64,000 nucleotides of DNA from Serpentinicella sp031432315 (GCF_031432315.1 NZ_JAVKGO010000001.1:186001-250000); one strand, 5' to 3'; positions 1 to 9,956 are shown, counted from the stretch's first letter. A program made the numbers and translations. Notes: generated from the sequence alone by a model not told the origin.

Positions 1-315
1 CACGTTAGTGATATTTATCAAACAGAAGTTGGTGACAATGTAACAATTGGCCATAGTGCAATTATTCATGCGTGTAAAATTGGTGATGACACATTAATCG
101 GTATGGGCGCAATTATTTTAGATGGTTCAGAAGTGGGTAGTCAAACAATTATTGGTGCAGGAAGTCTAGTACCTCAAGGAAAAAAAATACCTTCAGGAGT
201 TTTGGCTGTTGGTTCACCGGCAAAAATAATAAGAGAATTAACAGAGGATGAGAAAAAGTCTTTACTAAAATCAGCACAAGAGTATGTCCAATATGCTGAA
301 AACCATAAAAAGTAG
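1..315 (+). CDS. Gamma-carbonic-anhydrase-like hexapeptide-repeat protein (5' partial)
   Basis: The reading frame is open from the first base, so the start lies outside the window; 104 residues remain. They show left-handed beta-helix hexapeptide repeats (GDNVTIGHSAIIH, then TLIGMGAIIL, TIIGAGSLV) followed by the family's usual GSPAK-I-RELT segment and a short C-terminal helix. This is the typical C-terminal half of the trimeric gamma-carbonic anhydrase/YrdA family, cytoplasmic metal-binding proteins of mostly untested activity. The second His of the family triad is likely in IGHSAIIHAC. The next promoter follows within 10 bases of the stop, so this gene probably ends an upstream operon. Confidence 0.85.
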   Translation, partial: HVSDIYQTEVGDNVTIGHSAIIHACKIGDDTLIGMGAIILDGSEVGSQTIIGAGSLVPQGKKIPSGVLAVGSPAKIIRELTEDEKKSLLKSAQEYVQYAENHKK

Positions 316-322
316 TATTTTA

Positions 323-352
323 TTGACTACAATACAGCAAAACATTTATAAT
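323..352 (+). promoter_or_regulatory. Sigma-A promoter for secD-secF
   Basis: TTGACT (323-328) and TATAAT (347-352) are separated by 18 bases, placing a start near 359, about 26 bases before the secD ATG. Confidence 0.6.
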
Positions 353-384
353 GAAAGATATGAATTTAGTTGGGGGGAAGAAGT

Positions 385-1653
385 ATGAGAATAAAAAATC
401 TAGCAATATTTCTGCTAATAATTATAGTAGCAGGATTATCAACTTTTACTGCATTTAATGGATTACGAATAGGGGAATTTGAAATTAGCCCTATAAGTGA
501 GGTCGCAAACTTGGGACTTGATCTTAAGGGTGGTGTTTTTGTTGTATACGAAGCAGATACAGATGCTACAGGTCGAGAATTAGACGAGCAGATTACTCAA
601 ACTATTGAAGTTTTTAGACGACGTGTTGATTCAATGGGCCTAACAGAACCTTCCATAGTAAGAGAGGGAGATAACAGAATTCGTGTAGAATTACCCGGTG
701 TAGAAGATGCTCAAGAAGCACTAGATATGATAGGTAGAACTGCTCAATTGCAATTTTTAACACCAGAGGGCGATGTTATACTAACTGGGGGAAATGTAAG
801 AAGATCAGAAGTAACCTATATAAAAGGACAAGCTAATCCGGTTGTTAATCTTGAGTTTGATAGTGAAGGAACTAGAAACTTTGCAGAAGCAACAGAAGAA
901 TTTTTAGGCCAAAGCATATTCATTGTTCTTGATGATGAAGTAATTTCAGACCCCACAATTCGAACAGTTATATCGAATGGAGTGGGTCATATAGATGGTG
1001 GCTATACCGTTGAGGAAGCATCAACCTTAGCATCTTTAATACGTGCCGGGGCATTACCAGTGGAACTAGAAGAAGTTAGGTCATCCACTGTAACTGCTTC
1101 TTTAGGGGTAAATGCACTACAAAGTAGTGTAAGAGCGGCTCTAATAGGGATAGTTCTTGTACTATTATTTATGTTAATAGTTTATGTGATACCAGGTTTT
1201 ATAGCAAATATAGCTTTGATTTTCTATATCCTTTTTGTTGTTGGTATTATGGTTGTTCTAAATGCTACTTGGACATTACCAGGGATTGCAGCACTAATAC
1301 TATCTGTAGGTATGGCAGTAGATGCAAATGTAATTATTTTTGAGCGTATAAAAGAAGAAATAAGACTAGGTAAGACGATTAGATCATCAATAGATGCAGG
1401 ATTTAAAAGAGCCTTTAGAGCAATACTTGATTCAAATGTTACCACGCTTATTGCAGGCGTTGTATTATATCAATTTGGAACAGGCCCAATTAGAGGTTTT
1501 GCAATTACACTAATGATTGGTATTGTAGTAAGTTTATTTACAGCAATTGTTATAACAAGGTTCTTATTAAAACTTACAGTAAATATGAACTTGACAAACA
1601 ATATAAGATACTTTGGGGTACAGGGGGGATCATATGAAAATAATAGAAAATAG
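385..1653 (+). CDS. secD: Protein translocase subunit SecD
   Basis: SecD is a membrane partner of SecYEG that uses the proton motive force to help pull secreted proteins across the membrane. The 422-residue protein begins with a membrane segment, carries the D1 motif LGLDLKGGV near residue 50, a periplasmic-type P1 domain, and ends with about five membrane segments including the conserved VGMAVDANVIIFERIKEE stretch. I start at ATG 385, preceded by a G-rich ribosome site at 372-380; an in-frame TTG at 370 sits inside that site and is unlikely. The end overlaps secF by 20 bases, implying translational coupling. Length matches the short Gram-positive form rather than the long proteobacterial form. 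Confidence 0.97.
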   Translation: MRIKNLAIFLLIIIVAGLSTFTAFNGLRIGEFEISPISEVANLGLDLKGGVFVVYEADTDATGRELDEQITQTIEVFRRRVDSMGLTEPSIVREGDNRIRVELPGVEDAQEALDMIGRTAQLQFLTPEGDVILTGGNVRRSEVTYIKGQANPVVNLEFDSEGTRNFAEATEEFLGQSIFIVLDDEVISDPTIRTVISNGVGHIDGGYTVEEASTLASLIRAGALPVELEEVRSSTVTASLGVNALQSSVRAALIGIVLVLLFMLIVYVIPGFIANIALIFYILFVVGIMVVLNATWTLPGIAALILSVGMAVDANVIIFERIKEEIRLGKTIRSSIDAGFKRAFRAILDSNVTTLIAGVVLYQFGTGPIRGFAITLMIGIVVSLFTAIVITRFLLKLTVNMNLTNNIRYFGVQGGSYENNRK

Positions 1654-2521
1654 AAAAATATGGTTTACGATATCAAGCATCATTATTGTACTCGGGTTAG
1701 TTATGACAGCACTATTCGGCATGAATGTTGGTATAGATTTTAGTGGTGGGACAGAACTTCAAATAGAGTTCGATCAACCAGTTGAAATAGATGAAATTCG
1801 TCAAGTAACCGATAACTTTGATCCTAATGCAAATATAAATTTTATTGGACCGGAGAGAACAATTGTACAAATTCAAACAGTGGATAATTTAGACAGTGAG
1901 GCAAGACAAGAAGTATTTAATGATTTTAAAGAGCAGTATGAACACCTAGACCAAGCAAAAGACTTCAATGCAGATTTTATTGGTCCAAGAGTAGGTAGAG
2001 AAATAAGAAATAGAGCATTACTTGCAATGCTTATATCTGCCATTGGTATGCTGCTTTATATCTCTTATAGATTTGAATTGCGTTTTGGTCTTGCAGCAAT
2101 AGCCGCTTTAATACATGACCTATTAGTTGTCCTAGCAATATATGCAATTTTTAGAATACCATTAAATATATCCTTTGTTGCTGCAATGCTTACTGTACTA
2201 GGTTACTCTATAAACGATACAATTGTCGTATTTGATAGAATTCGAGAAAACACTCGTTTTATAAAAAAATCGAATTATGAGGAGATAGCTAATAATAGTA
2301 TTTCTCAAACGATTACTCGTTCTATTAATACATCAATCACAACATTACTAACCATAGGAGCACTCTTTATTATTGCGCCACAAATCCGAGAATTAACTCT
2401 TCCGTTAATTGCAGGGGTTCTAAGTGGAACATACTCTTCAATATTTATAGCAAGTCCAGTATGGGTAATGTTAAAGGAAAGACAGAAACAAAAGAAAACA
2501 GGTTATACTCCAAAAAACTAA
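1634..2521 (+). CDS. secF: Protein translocase subunit SecF
   Basis: SecF forms a heterodimer with SecD in the membrane. The 295-residue protein has an N-terminal membrane helix, the VGIDFSGGTELQ motif near residue 35, a small external domain, and a C-terminal block of five membrane segments with GYSINDTIVVFDRIREN. ATG 1634 has a GGGGGG ribosome site at 1623-1628; the upstream TTG at 1613 lies within secD and lacks a site. secD and secF are separate here rather than fused as in Bacillus subtilis. A strong terminator follows 13 bases after the stop, closing the operon. Confidence 0.97.
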   Translation: MKIIENRKIWFTISSIIIVLGLVMTALFGMNVGIDFSGGTELQIEFDQPVEIDEIRQVTDNFDPNANINFIGPERTIVQIQTVDNLDSEARQEVFNDFKEQYEHLDQAKDFNADFIGPRVGREIRNRALLAMLISAIGMLLYISYRFELRFGLAAIAALIHDLLVVLAIYAIFRIPLNISFVAAMLTVLGYSINDTIVVFDRIRENTRFIKKSNYEEIANNSISQTITRSINTSITTLLTIGALFIIAPQIRELTLPLIAGVLSGTYSSIFIASPVWVMLKERQKQKKTGYTPKN

Positions 2522-2533
2522 GAAAAACAATAT

Positions 2534-2556
2534 AGGCAGCTTAGGCTGCCTTTTTC
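2534..2556 (+). terminator. Intrinsic terminator of secDF
   Basis: A perfect 7-bp stem, AGGCAGC (2534-2540) with GCTGCCT (2545-2551), has a 4-base loop and is followed by a T-run. Confidence 0.9.
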
Positions 2557-2592
2557 TAATACTGCTACAACAAATTAGTTAGGGGGAGAATT

Positions 2593-4359
2593 TTGCATAA
2601 ATGGTTATTGAAAAATATAGTAGCTGACTACGATAAGATTAGTAAAAAATTAAATATAAGCACTACTATGTGTAGGCTATTATTTAATCGTAATATTAGA
2701 GATTACAATCAAATAGTTACTTTCCTTAGTCCTACTTTAGATAAATTACACAATCCAAGAAAGATGAAAGACATAGAAAAAGGGTCAAGTATTATATTAG
2801 ATGCAATTGTTCATCATAAAAAGATAAGAATTAGTAGTGATTATGACTCAGATGGTGTAGTAAGTTTAACCGTATTATTAATTGCACTTCAAAGGTGCGG
2901 TGCAGATGTAGACTATGTTATTCCAGATAGAGTAAAAGATGGTTATGGGATAAATGAAAGAATAGTTACAGAAGCTAAGAAAGATGGTATTGATGTAATA
3001 TTGACATGCGATAATGGCATAGCCGCTGTTGAATCAATACAACTAGCTAAAGACTTAGGGTTAAAAGTGATAGTAACAGATCACCATGATGTTCCATTTC
3101 AAGAAGATGAAAAGGGTAATAAGACTTATATTTTGCCACCAGCAGATGCGATTATTAATCCAAAACGATCTGATTGCAGTTATAAGTTTGACAAGCTTTG
3201 TGGTGCAGGTGTAGCATTAAAACTGATACAAGTTGTTTTTGATGAACTAAATATACCGCAAATTGAAGCATACCAATTATTACAATTTGTTGCAATAGCA
3301 ACAGTTTGTGATGTAGTGGATTTAGTTGATGAAAATCGTATTATAGTAGATGAAGGGTTAAAACATATAAATAGTACAAGTAATATTGGTCTGCGTGCAC
3401 TTATAGAAGCAACAGGATTAGATGAAAAAAAAATAGGTACTTACGAACTGGGTTTTAAATTAGGACCATGTATAAATGCATCCGGAAGGCTTGAAAGTGC
3501 AGAAATTGCTACAGAATTATTTATGACCAAAAGCCCTGAAAAAGCAAAAGAATATGCAAAGAAATTATATGAACTTAATGAACAAAGAAAAGAAATTACA
3601 GTACAAGGGATTGACTCCGTTATCAAGTCTATAGAAAGTTCTAGCATATGTAATGATAAAGTTATTGTTGTATATGAACCTACGATACATGAAAGTATTG
3701 CAGGTATTGTTGCAGGTAGAATAAAAGAAAAGTACAATAAACCAACTGTTATATTAACCAACTCGAATGATTTAATAAAAGGTTCTGGTCGATCCATAGA
3801 AGTATATAACATGTTTGAGGAGCTATCAAAATGTAAAGATATACTTGTGAAATTTGGTGGTCATCCCATGGCAGCTGGGTTATCATTAGAAAAATCCAAT
3901 ATAGACTTGTTAAGAAATAAATTAAATAATGCAGTAACATTAACAGATAATGACTTAATTCCTACGTTGAAATTAGACCTACAATTAGATATTAATGAAA
4001 TTAATTACATGTTAATAGAAGAATTAAAGGAACTTGAACCTTTTGGAAAAGCAAATCCAAGACCTATTTTTGGAGCGAAAAATATTAAGGTAATTCAAGC
4101 AAATGTTTTAGGAAAAAATAAGAATGTAATAAAGTTAAAGTTTCAATTAAAAGGAAGAGGATATATTGAGGCGATCTATTTTGGCGAAATAACTGAGTTT
4201 GAAAATCTCATAAGGAAAAAAATAGGAGAAAAAGCGGTTGCAAAATTGCATGATGGTGGGATTACAACGGACATATTAATAGATATAGCATATAGACCAG
4301 AGATCAATGAATTTCGTGGCAATAAAAAGATCCAACTTATTATTGATAATTTTAAATAA
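2593..4359 (+). CDS. recJ: Single-stranded-DNA-specific exonuclease RecJ
   Basis: RecJ degrades single-stranded DNA 5' to 3' in recombinational and mismatch repair. The DHH domain has DYDSDG at residues 83-88, CDNGIAA, and the VTDHHD metal motif near residue 155; the DHHA1 domain carries GGHPMAAG near residue 425. The position between secF and apt is the usual clostridial place for recJ. At 588 residues it is the size of E. coli RecJ and lacks the long C-terminal extension seen in many Firmicutes. Motif I usually reads GDYDVDG, so SDYDSDG is a small deviation. The start is TTG 2593, five bases after the ribosome site AGGGGGAG at 2581-2588. Confidence 0.9.
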   Translation: MHKWLLKNIVADYDKISKKLNISTTMCRLLFNRNIRDYNQIVTFLSPTLDKLHNPRKMKDIEKGSSIILDAIVHHKKIRISSDYDSDGVVSLTVLLIALQRCGADVDYVIPDRVKDGYGINERIVTEAKKDGIDVILTCDNGIAAVESIQLAKDLGLKVIVTDHHDVPFQEDEKGNKTYILPPADAIINPKRSDCSYKFDKLCGAGVALKLIQVVFDELNIPQIEAYQLLQFVAIATVCDVVDLVDENRIIVDEGLKHINSTSNIGLRALIEATGLDEKKIGTYELGFKLGPCINASGRLESAEIATELFMTKSPEKAKEYAKKLYELNEQRKEITVQGIDSVIKSIESSSICNDKVIVVYEPTIHESIAGIVAGRIKEKYNKPTVILTNSNDLIKGSGRSIEVYNMFEELSKCKDILVKFGGHPMAAGLSLEKSNIDLLRNKLNNAVTLTDNDLIPTLKLDLQLDINEINYMLIEELKELEPFGKANPRPIFGAKNIKVIQANVLGKNKNVIKLKFQLKGRGYIEAIYFGEITEFENLIRKKIGEKAVAKLHDGGITTDILIDIAYRPEINEFRGNKKIQLIIDNFK

Positions 4360-4416
4360 ATATTAAAAATATTCAAAAAACTATTGTAAAATATAAAACA
4401 ATAACCTGTACAAATG

Positions 4417-4445
4417 TTGATAAACTTTGATGAAAAATATATAAT
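4417..4445 (+). promoter_or_regulatory. Sigma-A promoter for apt (and rel)
   Basis: TTGATA (4417-4422), a 17-base spacer and a consensus TATAAT (4440-4445) lie about 40 bases before the apt start codon. Confidence 0.75.
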
Positions 4446-4487
4446 TAGTATTGTATATTTTGACATAAGAATGAGGAGGAAACAATA

Positions 4488-5006
4488 ATGAATTTAAAAC
4501 CAAAAATAAGAGAGATACAAGACTTTCCTAAGGAAGGGATTAATTATAAAGATATTACACCATTACTTAAAGACAAAGAAGCATTTAAATACACGATAGA
4601 TACAATATCTGAACAGTTAAAAGATCTTGATGTTGATGTAATTGTAGGCCCAGAGTCAAGAGGTTTCTTGTTTGGGACACCCGTAGCCTATAATATAGGT
4701 GCAGCCTTTGTACCCATAAGAAAACCTGGAAAGTTACCTTCAGAAACATTGAAATATGAATATGAACTAGAATATGGCACAGATACACTAGAAATACACA
4801 GAGATTCAATAAAAAAAGGACAAAGAGTTGCAATAGTAGATGATTTACTTGCTACAGGAGGTACGGTGCTAGCAACAGCAAAATTAATTGAACAACTTGG
4901 TGGAGAAGTTGTATCAATGAACTTTTTAATAGAATTAGACTTTTTAAATGGTAGAAAGTTATTAACAAACTATAATATTTCATCTTTACTTAAATACGAT
5001 AAATAA
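4488..5006 (+). CDS. apt: Adenine phosphoribosyltransferase
   Basis: Apt salvages adenine to AMP using phosphoribosyl pyrophosphate in the cytoplasm. The 172-residue length is typical. It has the N-terminal REIQDFPKEGINYKDITPLL segment of bacterial Apt, the VGPESRGFLFG substrate loop, and the PRPP-binding motif VAIVDDLLATGGT near residue 115. ATG 4488 has an AGGAGGA ribosome site at 4474-4480. The apt-rel adjacency is conserved across Firmicutes and links purine pools to (p)ppGpp metabolism. Confidence 0.97.
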   Translation: MNLKPKIREIQDFPKEGINYKDITPLLKDKEAFKYTIDTISEQLKDLDVDVIVGPESRGFLFGTPVAYNIGAAFVPIRKPGKLPSETLKYEYELEYGTDTLEIHRDSIKKGQRVAIVDDLLATGGTVLATAKLIEQLGGEVVSMNFLIELDFLNGRKLLTNYNISSLLKYDK

Positions 5007-5069
5007 ATCAAAATATTGTAGAAAATATAATGATTGCGTAAAGATGCTATTGAAAAGAGTGATTAAATT

Positions 5070-7244
5070 ATGATTGACAATCTTATAGCAATGATAGAAT
5101 CGTATAATCCAAATTGTGATGTTGATTTGATAATAAAAGCTTACAATTTTTCTGAAAATGCTCATGAAGGACAAATGAGAAAGTCAGGTGAGCGTTTTTT
5201 TACCCATCCTATAGAAGTAGCTAAAATATTAATTCAACTTCAGCTTGATAGCAGTACAATTGCAGCAGGGTTATTACATGATGTCATTGAAGATACTAGC
5301 CATACATATAACGAAATTAGTCAGGAGTTTTCGGAAGAAGTTGCACAACTAGTAGATGGTGTTACTAAATTAACCCGACTAACATTTGATTCGAAAGAAG
5401 AGCGGCAAGCCGAAAATCTAAGAAAAATGTTTATTGCTATGGCAAAAGATATACGAGTTATCTTAATTAAACTAGCAGATAGACTTCATAATATGAGAAC
5501 TCTTAAGTTTCAGAGCGATGAGAAAAAGAAAGAAAAAGCCTTAGAGACATTAGAAATATTTGCTCCAATTGCAAATAGGCTTGGTATTTTTAAAATAAAG
5601 TGGGAATTAGAAGATCTTTGCCTGCGTTATATAGACGCAGAAGGCTATTACGATCTAGTTGAAAAGGTTGCACAAAAAAGAAAAGACAGAGAGCAATTTA
5701 TTACTGATGTAATCTCACAATTAGAAAATCGGCTCGATGAGTTTAATATAACTAATGAAATATCAGGTAGACCTAAACACTTTTACAGTATATATAGAAA
5801 AATGAAATATCAAGGAAAATCCTTTGATGAAATTTTTGATTTTTTAGCCGTAAGAATACTAGTAAATTCCATCAAAGATTGCTACGGTGTATTAGGAGTT
5901 GTGCATACCCTATGGAAGCCCATACCAGGCCGATTTAAAGACTATATCGCCATGCCTAAACCTAACATGTATCAGTCATTACATACAACTGTAATAGGCC
6001 CAAAAGGGGAACCCTTTGAAATACAAATCAGAACATACGAAATGCATCATATATCTGAATATGGTATTGCTGCTCACTGGAAATATAAAGAGAGTAAGCC
6101 TCACGCACCAAGTATGGAAATGGATGACAAATTAGTTTGGTTAAGACAAATGCTTGAATGGGAAAAAGAAACGAAAGACCCAAAAGAGTTTATGGAATCA
6201 TTGAAAATTGATTTATTTACAAATGAGGTTTTTGTTTTTACACCGAAAGGAAAAGTTATTAACTTACCATTGGGATCAACTCCAATTGACTTTGCCTACA
6301 AAATTCATTCTGATATTGGAAATAAGTGCGTAGGTGCAAAGGTTGACGGCAGGATTGTTCCATTAGACTATAAACTGAAAAATGGGAACATTATAGAAGT
6401 CTTAACATCTACGAATAGTAATGGCCCAAGTCGTGATTGGTTAAAGGTAGTTAAAAGCTCTCAAGCTAATGCTCGTATAAAACAATGGTTTAAAAAAGAG
6501 CGTCGAGAAGAAAACCTTATTAAAGGTAAAGAGATGGTCGAAAAAGAAATACGACGAAAAGGCATTACGGTTACAGAATCTTCTTTAAATAGAATGCTTA
6601 ATAGTATTTCAAAGAAGCTTAGTTTAAGTAACGAAGAAGATCTATATGCTACAATTGGTTATGGGGGAATTACACTAAACCAAGTAATTCCTAAAATTAG
6701 AGAACAAATTAAAAAAGAAATGCCCAAGGAAGAACAAGAAAAAGAAATTATTGAACCCCTGATTAAAAACAATAACACTGATAAAAAGAAAAATAAAGGT
6801 CAAGGGGTTACTGTTAAAGGCATCGATAATATAATGGTTAGATTTGCACGTTGCTGTAATCCAGTACCTGGGGATGATATCATGGGATATATTACTCGTG
6901 GGAGAGGGGTCTCTATTCATAGAAAAGACTGCCCTAGTTTACATGAAAGTGCAGAAACCGTCGAACGTTTTATAGAAGTTAACTGGGATAGTACGAAGCC
7001 TATTGCCTTTAATGTAGAGTTACAGGTTAAGGCGACAGATAGAAAAGGATTACTTTCTGAGCTGACAAAAATACTGTCTGATGCAAGGGTGACAGTGAGT
7101 TCTTTAAATGCAAGAACGAATAAAGAAAAAATAGCTTTATTAAATCTTGTTTTAGAAATAAATGATACTGAAGACCTAAATAAAATTATGACCAAATTTA
7201 AAAATGTTAAAGGCGTAATAGATGTATTTAGAGTATTAACATAA
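5070..7244 (+). CDS. rel: Bifunctional (p)ppGpp synthetase/hydrolase Rel
   Basis: Rel makes and degrades the stringent-response alarmone (p)ppGpp. The 724 residues run in the standard order: HD hydrolase domain (THP at 45-47 and LLHDVIEDT with HD at 70-71), synthetase domain (FKDYIAMPKPNMYQSLHT near residues 290-310), TGS domain (about 390-450), a zinc-finger-like Cys-rich helical region (ARCCNPVPGD near 590), and a C-terminal ACT domain. Intact HD and synthetase motifs indicate a bifunctional enzyme. The start ATG 5070 has a modest AAGAGTGAT site. It follows apt by 63 bases and is probably cotranscribed with dtd downstream (15-base gap). Confidence 0.96.
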   Translation: MIDNLIAMIESYNPNCDVDLIIKAYNFSENAHEGQMRKSGERFFTHPIEVAKILIQLQLDSSTIAAGLLHDVIEDTSHTYNEISQEFSEEVAQLVDGVTKLTRLTFDSKEERQAENLRKMFIAMAKDIRVILIKLADRLHNMRTLKFQSDEKKKEKALETLEIFAPIANRLGIFKIKWELEDLCLRYIDAEGYYDLVEKVAQKRKDREQFITDVISQLENRLDEFNITNEISGRPKHFYSIYRKMKYQGKSFDEIFDFLAVRILVNSIKDCYGVLGVVHTLWKPIPGRFKDYIAMPKPNMYQSLHTTVIGPKGEPFEIQIRTYEMHHISEYGIAAHWKYKESKPHAPSMEMDDKLVWLRQMLEWEKETKDPKEFMESLKIDLFTNEVFVFTPKGKVINLPLGSTPIDFAYKIHSDIGNKCVGAKVDGRIVPLDYKLKNGNIIEVLTSTNSNGPSRDWLKVVKSSQANARIKQWFKKERREENLIKGKEMVEKEIRRKGITVTESSLNRMLNSISKKLSLSNEEDLYATIGYGGITLNQVIPKIREQIKKEMPKEEQEKEIIEPLIKNNNTDKKKNKGQGVTVKGIDNIMVRFARCCNPVPGDDIMGYITRGRGVSIHRKDCPSLHESAETVERFIEVNWDSTKPIAFNVELQVKATDRKGLLSELTKILSDARVTVSSLNARTNKEKIALLNLVLEINDTEDLNKIMTKFKNVKGVIDVFRVLT

Positions 7245-7259
7245 GTCGGAGGAATAGAT

Positions 7260-7709
7260 ATGAGGGCGGTTGTTCAAAGAATTAGTCAAGGAAAAGTCGA
7301 AGTTGATCATAAAGTTACAGGTCAAATACATAAGGGGTTATTAGTCTATCTAGGAATATCAGAGGAAGATACAATAGATGATATAAAATATATGATAGAA
7401 AAAATAACAAATCTAAGAATTTTTGAAGATGATGATGAAAAGCTTAACTTATCTGTGAAAGATGTAGGCGGCAAATTATTAATTGTATCACAATTTACAT
7501 TGATGGGAGATTGTCGTAAAGGAAGACGACCTAATTTTTCAAATGCTGCTAAACCGGAATTTGCGAAAAAATTATATAATCTTTTTATTGAAGCATGCCA
7601 AAAAGTAGGGATAGAAGTTCAGACCGGAGTATTTCAAGCTCATATGATGGTACATTCAACTAATGACGGACCAGTTACAATAATGATCGATAGTAAAAAA
7701 ACATTTTAG
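7260..7709 (+). CDS. dtd: D-aminoacyl-tRNA deacylase
   Basis: Dtd hydrolyses D-amino acids wrongly attached to tRNA. The 149-residue protein begins MRAVVQRI, has the SQFTL motif near residue 78 and the gly-cis-Pro active-site motif DGPVTI near residue 139. The ribosome site CGGAGGA precedes ATG 7260. The rel-dtd order is conserved in Firmicutes. Confidence 0.96.
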   Translation: MRAVVQRISQGKVEVDHKVTGQIHKGLLVYLGISEEDTIDDIKYMIEKITNLRIFEDDDEKLNLSVKDVGGKLLIVSQFTLMGDCRKGRRPNFSNAAKPEFAKKLYNLFIEACQKVGIEVQTGVFQAHMMVHSTNDGPVTIMIDSKKTF

Positions 7710-7721
7710 GAGGAATCTTTG

Positions 7722-8342
7722 ATGATTTTTGAAAGTTTAGTAGTGGGTACTTATGGTGTTAACACTTATATATTAGCAGATGATGTTACTAAAGAAGGCG
7801 TTGTTTTTGATCCAGGTGGAGAAGCACAGAGAATTCTTGAAATAATTAAAAAAAATAATATAACAGTAAAATATATTATTTTAACCCATGCACATGGAGA
7901 TCACATTGGTGCATTAGAAGCATTAAAAGACTACACAGGTGCAGATGTATTAATTAACAAAGAAGATGAAAACATGCTAAAAAATAAACGTATGAATTTA
8001 TCAGATCTTATTGGTGGCAACGGAATAGAGATGTCTCCAGATGGGTATTTAGTAGATGGTGGAACGATAAAATTAGGAAGCCTTGAGCTAAATATTATTC
8101 ATACACCTGGTCACTCAAAGGGTGGCACATGTATTTTAATTGACAATATTTTAATAACAGGAGATACCTTATTTGCAGGCTCAATAGGAAGAACAGATTT
8201 AGAAGGTGGTAACTATGATCAACTTATCCAATCAATAAAGACAAAACTTATGGTTCTAGACGATAAAATAACTGTATTACCAGGACATGGGCCAGCATCA
8301 ACTATCGGATCAGAAAGAGTCTCAAATCCTTTTTTAAAGTAA
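7722..8342 (+). CDS. MBL-fold (glyoxalase II-like) hydrolase
   Basis: This 206-residue metallo-beta-lactamase-fold protein carries the dinuclear metal motif THAHGDHIG near residue 65, HTPGHSKGG near residue 128, the TGDTLF segment and a C-terminal LPGHGP motif. It resembles the YcbL/YqgX group of hydroxyacylglutathione-hydrolase-like enzymes; the true substrate cannot be read from sequence. I start at ATG 7722, eight bases after AGGAGG (7708-7713), rather than at the overlapping TTG 7719. It sits 12 bases after dtd and is followed by a terminator. Confidence 0.9.
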   Translation: MIFESLVVGTYGVNTYILADDVTKEGVVFDPGGEAQRILEIIKKNNITVKYIILTHAHGDHIGALEALKDYTGADVLINKEDENMLKNKRMNLSDLIGGNGIEMSPDGYLVDGGTIKLGSLELNIIHTPGHSKGGTCILIDNILITGDTLFAGSIGRTDLEGGNYDQLIQSIKTKLMVLDDKITVLPGHGPASTIGSERVSNPFLK

Positions 8343-8359
8343 CTAAAATTATGCTGTGA

Positions 8360-8393
8360 CTCTCAGAAGTTATTCTGAGAGTTGTCATTTTTA
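8360..8393 (+). terminator. Intrinsic terminator after the MBL hydrolase
   Basis: A 9-bp stem, CTCTCAGAA (8360-8368) with TTCTGAGAG (8373-8381), is followed after a short gap by a T-run at 8388-8392. Confidence 0.7.
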
Positions 8394-8468
8394 GCACTGC
8401 TGGAAGTAAGGTAGTAGATAGTTCAAATGTGTTTTTATAATATGAAAATTAAAATAAGAGGTAGTAAA

Positions 8469-9953
8469 ATGGTACAACTAAAAATTATAGGCCACAGTCA
8501 TATATATGAAGTTAAGGAATTGCTAAAAACCTTTTATAATTCTAGTGAATTTAACGTATTAGAGCCTGAAATGGATCAGGTAACTAGCAAGTTATCTCAA
8601 GACACCAATGAAGTTTTAAGCATAGTGAAAAGAGTTGAGAATCAAAAACAGGTTATAACAAAAATAAATGATGATACCATTGAGAATATTGTAGAGTCCT
8701 TTACTGTAACTGACAATACCTTAGAAGAGAAACGTAAAGAAATAAAAAGTATTAAAAGAGGCATTTATCTGATTTTAAAAAAACTAACTAAAAAAACAGT
8801 ACCTTGGGGCATATTAACAGGTATTCGTCCAACAAAGATTGTACATGAATTGTTTTCACAAAATAAAGATGAGCTTGAAATAAGCTATATTCTAAAAAAT
8901 GAATATTTAGTTAACGACAATAAGGTACAGTTGTTAATAGATGTTGCTAAAGTTGAGAACAAATATGTATATCCAATTGATGCAAATAAAATTAGTATTT
9001 ACATTAGCATTCCTTTTTGCCCAACACGGTGCACCTACTGTTCATTTCCATCAAATCCTATCAATAGATGGGATCATAAAACAGATGCTTATATTGCTGC
9101 ATTGTGTAAAGAGATAGAAATGACATCTAAAGTTGGAGGAATACAAGATAAAATAATAGAGAGTCTCTATATAGGTGGCGGAACACCAAGCACATTAAAT
9201 CTAGAACAAATCACAAGATTGTTCAACTGTTTAGAAAAAAGTTTCATATTAGATAATGTCAAAGAAATAACTTTTGAAGCTGGGCGTCCAGAAACCATTA
9301 CATTAGACAAATTGAAACTCCTTAAAAAGTTAAAAGTTAATCGTCTAAGTATAAATCCTCAAACGATGAATAATTGCACATTAGAAACAATTGGTCGAAA
9401 CCACACATCAGAACAAATTGTTCAAGCATATAAATTAGCTTTAGAAGTAGGTTTTGACAATATTAATATGGATGTTATAATTGGCCTGCCTAATGAAACT
9501 GTAGAAATAGTAGAACAAACTATGAACGGTATTAAAAAATTATCACCGACCAACATAACGGTTCATACCCTAGCAATAAAAAATACATCCGATCTGAAGC
9601 AATACGATTATTCTAAGGAAAAATCAAGTGATAAAATCATAGATATGATCTCGTTAACCAGTCAATGTGCGAAAGAGATGGATCTAAAGCCTTACTATAT
9701 GTACCGCCAAAAGCATATGGTTGGCAATCTCGAAAATGTAGGTTATAGTAAAGAAGGTTATGAATGCATTTATAATATTCAAATGATAGAAGAAAAACAG
9801 ACAATAATTGCATTAGGTGCAGGAGCTATTACTAAAGTTGTTTCCCAAAAAGAGAACAGGTTTGAAAGGGTTCCTAATGTAAAAAATCTAGAGCATTATA
9901 TAGACCGAGTAGAAGAAATGGTAGAAAGAAAAAGAAAAGCATTGGAGGAATAG
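8469..9953 (+). CDS. hemZ: Coproporphyrinogen dehydrogenase HemZ (radical SAM)
   Basis: HemZ-type proteins are HemN-family radical-SAM enzymes annotated as oxygen-independent coproporphyrinogen III dehydrogenases. The cluster motif CPTRCTYC appears near residue 180, followed by the GGGTPST motif and GLPNET typical of the HemN family. An N-terminal domain of about 165 residues is characteristic of HemZ. I choose ATG 8469 (VQLKIIGHSH, six bases after AAGAGGT at 8456-8462); ATGs at 8427 and 8442 lack a site. It ends three bases before hisS, and the hemZ-hisS-aspS order is common in Clostridia. The physiological substrate of HemZ is less certain than its family. Confidence 0.9.
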   Translation: MVQLKIIGHSHIYEVKELLKTFYNSSEFNVLEPEMDQVTSKLSQDTNEVLSIVKRVENQKQVITKINDDTIENIVESFTVTDNTLEEKRKEIKSIKRGIYLILKKLTKKTVPWGILTGIRPTKIVHELFSQNKDELEISYILKNEYLVNDNKVQLLIDVAKVENKYVYPIDANKISIYISIPFCPTRCTYCSFPSNPINRWDHKTDAYIAALCKEIEMTSKVGGIQDKIIESLYIGGGTPSTLNLEQITRLFNCLEKSFILDNVKEITFEAGRPETITLDKLKLLKKLKVNRLSINPQTMNNCTLETIGRNHTSEQIVQAYKLALEVGFDNINMDVIIGLPNETVEIVEQTMNGIKKLSPTNITVHTLAIKNTSDLKQYDYSKEKSSDKIIDMISLTSQCAKEMDLKPYYMYRQKHMVGNLENVGYSKEGYECIYNIQMIEEKQTIIALGAGAITKVVSQKENRFERVPNVKNLEHYIDRVEEMVERKRKALEE

Positions 9954-9956
9954 AGC